This document shows, piece by piece, positions 6,500 to 6,886 of a stretch of 6,886 nucleotides of DNA. Made by a program: the position numbers and the translations under genes. This stretch comes from Desulfuromusa sp. (lineage in GTDB: Bacteria > Desulfobacterota > Desulfuromonadia > Desulfuromonadales > Geopsychrobacteraceae), in contig JAGGWI010000032.1 in assembly GCA_021157505.1 (NCBI GenBank), forward strand, positions 1 to 6,886, read 5' to 3'. The notes below the pieces were generated by a model. That model searched no databases. It was not told the origin of the DNA and worked only from the letters and a program-made list of their open reading frames with translations. Each line of letters opens with the position of its first letter. Position 1 is the first letter of the stretch.

Positions 6500-6886
6500 G
6501 TGATCAGCACGAACGGTTGGATCTTGGTTGTTTTACCGGCCCGGTGTTGGTTTTCGGTGGACCCTATAGCAACCTCGCCGCGACACAGGCGATGCGGCAG
6601 CGGGCTGAGGAGCTGGATATCCCGCCAAATCGGATTATCTGCACCGGTGATCTGATTGCTTACTGTTCCGAGCCGCAGGAGACCTTACAGCTGGTGCGTG
6701 ACTGGGGTATTGGCGTAGTTCAGGGTAACTGTGAAGAGTCTCTGGGTAAGGACGCTGCTGATTGCGGTTGTGGTTTCGAAGCGGGAACAACCTGCTCGCT
6801 GTTGTCGGTCGAGTGGTATCAATTTGCCAGCCGAAAGATTACCGCCACCGACAGGATCTGGATGCGTCGTTTGCCGAGATCTTTAC
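6496..6886 (+). CDS. Metallophosphoesterase-like protein (partial, runs off the window)
   Basis: The first 130 residues are visible and the gene continues beyond 6886. It resembles the calcineurin-like phosphoesterase group related to YfcE (Metallophos_2). The order of motifs is kept: GGPYSN (21-26) at the place of the usual GDxHGN, CTGDLIAY (49-56) at the GD motif, and GNCEE (77-81) at the GN(H/D) motif. The first motif lacks the normal Asp and His metal ligands. Many cysteines cluster at 79, 90, 92 and 100, including DCGCGF (89-94); homologues I recall share this, so it may be a subfamily trait. The ATG is inside the symporter's stop (ATGA). It is probably a cytosolic phosphatase or nucleotide-linked hydrolase, or a protein with changed metal use. 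The substrate is unknown. Confidence 0.8.
   Translation, partial: MSDQHERLDLGCFTGPVLVFGGPYSNLAATQAMRQRAEELDIPPNRIICTGDLIAYCSEPQETLQLVRDWGIGVVQGNCEESLGKDAADCGCGFEAGTTCSLLSVEWYQFASRKITATDRIWMRRLPRSL

Overview
The window reads as ordinary chromosome from a Gram-negative, probably anaerobic or respiratory bacterium of about 50% GC. A Desulfuromonas/Geobacter-like deltaproteobacterial lineage is my best guess. It rests on the mix of a secreted P460-type c cytochrome, a Crp/Fnr regulator, a DUF547 protein and short GGGACAG-type dispersed repeats. That is inference, since there is no rRNA or other phylogenetic marker here. No tRNA, rRNA, CRISPR array or intact insertion sequence is visible.

Left part (1-2030). 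The minus strand carries a two-gene unit: a DMT/EamA permease (912-1820) followed after 11 bases by trmO (187-900), the tRNA A37 N6-methyltransferase of the TsaA/YaeB family. Beyond trmO, at the window edge, lies a long inverted repeat (13-76).

Middle (1981-3857). Also on the minus strand are a Crp/Fnr-type regulator (3177-3857) and, after a 473-base gap, a cytochrome P460-family gene (2203-2703) with a very short lipoprotein gene right behind it (2074-2169). The P460 unit appears to have its own good sigma70-type promoter (about 2906-2933), a long leader containing an imperfect 108-base palindrome (2761-2868), and a strong minus-strand hairpin at its end (1981-2017). The lipoprotein looks frameshifted: a single surplus base would explain why a protein-like second half lies in the next frame. 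The gap next to the regulator also holds two GGGACAG-type repeat copies (3096-3131).

Right part (3858-6886). A 313-base divergent intergenic region separates the regulator from a plus-strand operon. The operon encodes a secreted DUF547 protein (4171-5004), a 13-helix sodium:solute symporter (5117-6499), and a metallophosphoesterase-like protein (from 6496, cut by the window end) whose start overlaps the symporter stop as ATGA. The phosphoesterase has a degenerate first metal motif and a cluster of cysteines.

How they may work together: DMT and TrmO look like housekeeping genes that are co-transcribed. P460 plus lipoprotein is probably an envelope unit for nitrogen-oxide or redox chemistry. 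The DUF547-symporter-phosphoesterase set is likely one functional unit built around sodium-driven uptake of an unknown solute. None of these roles can be fixed from sequence alone.
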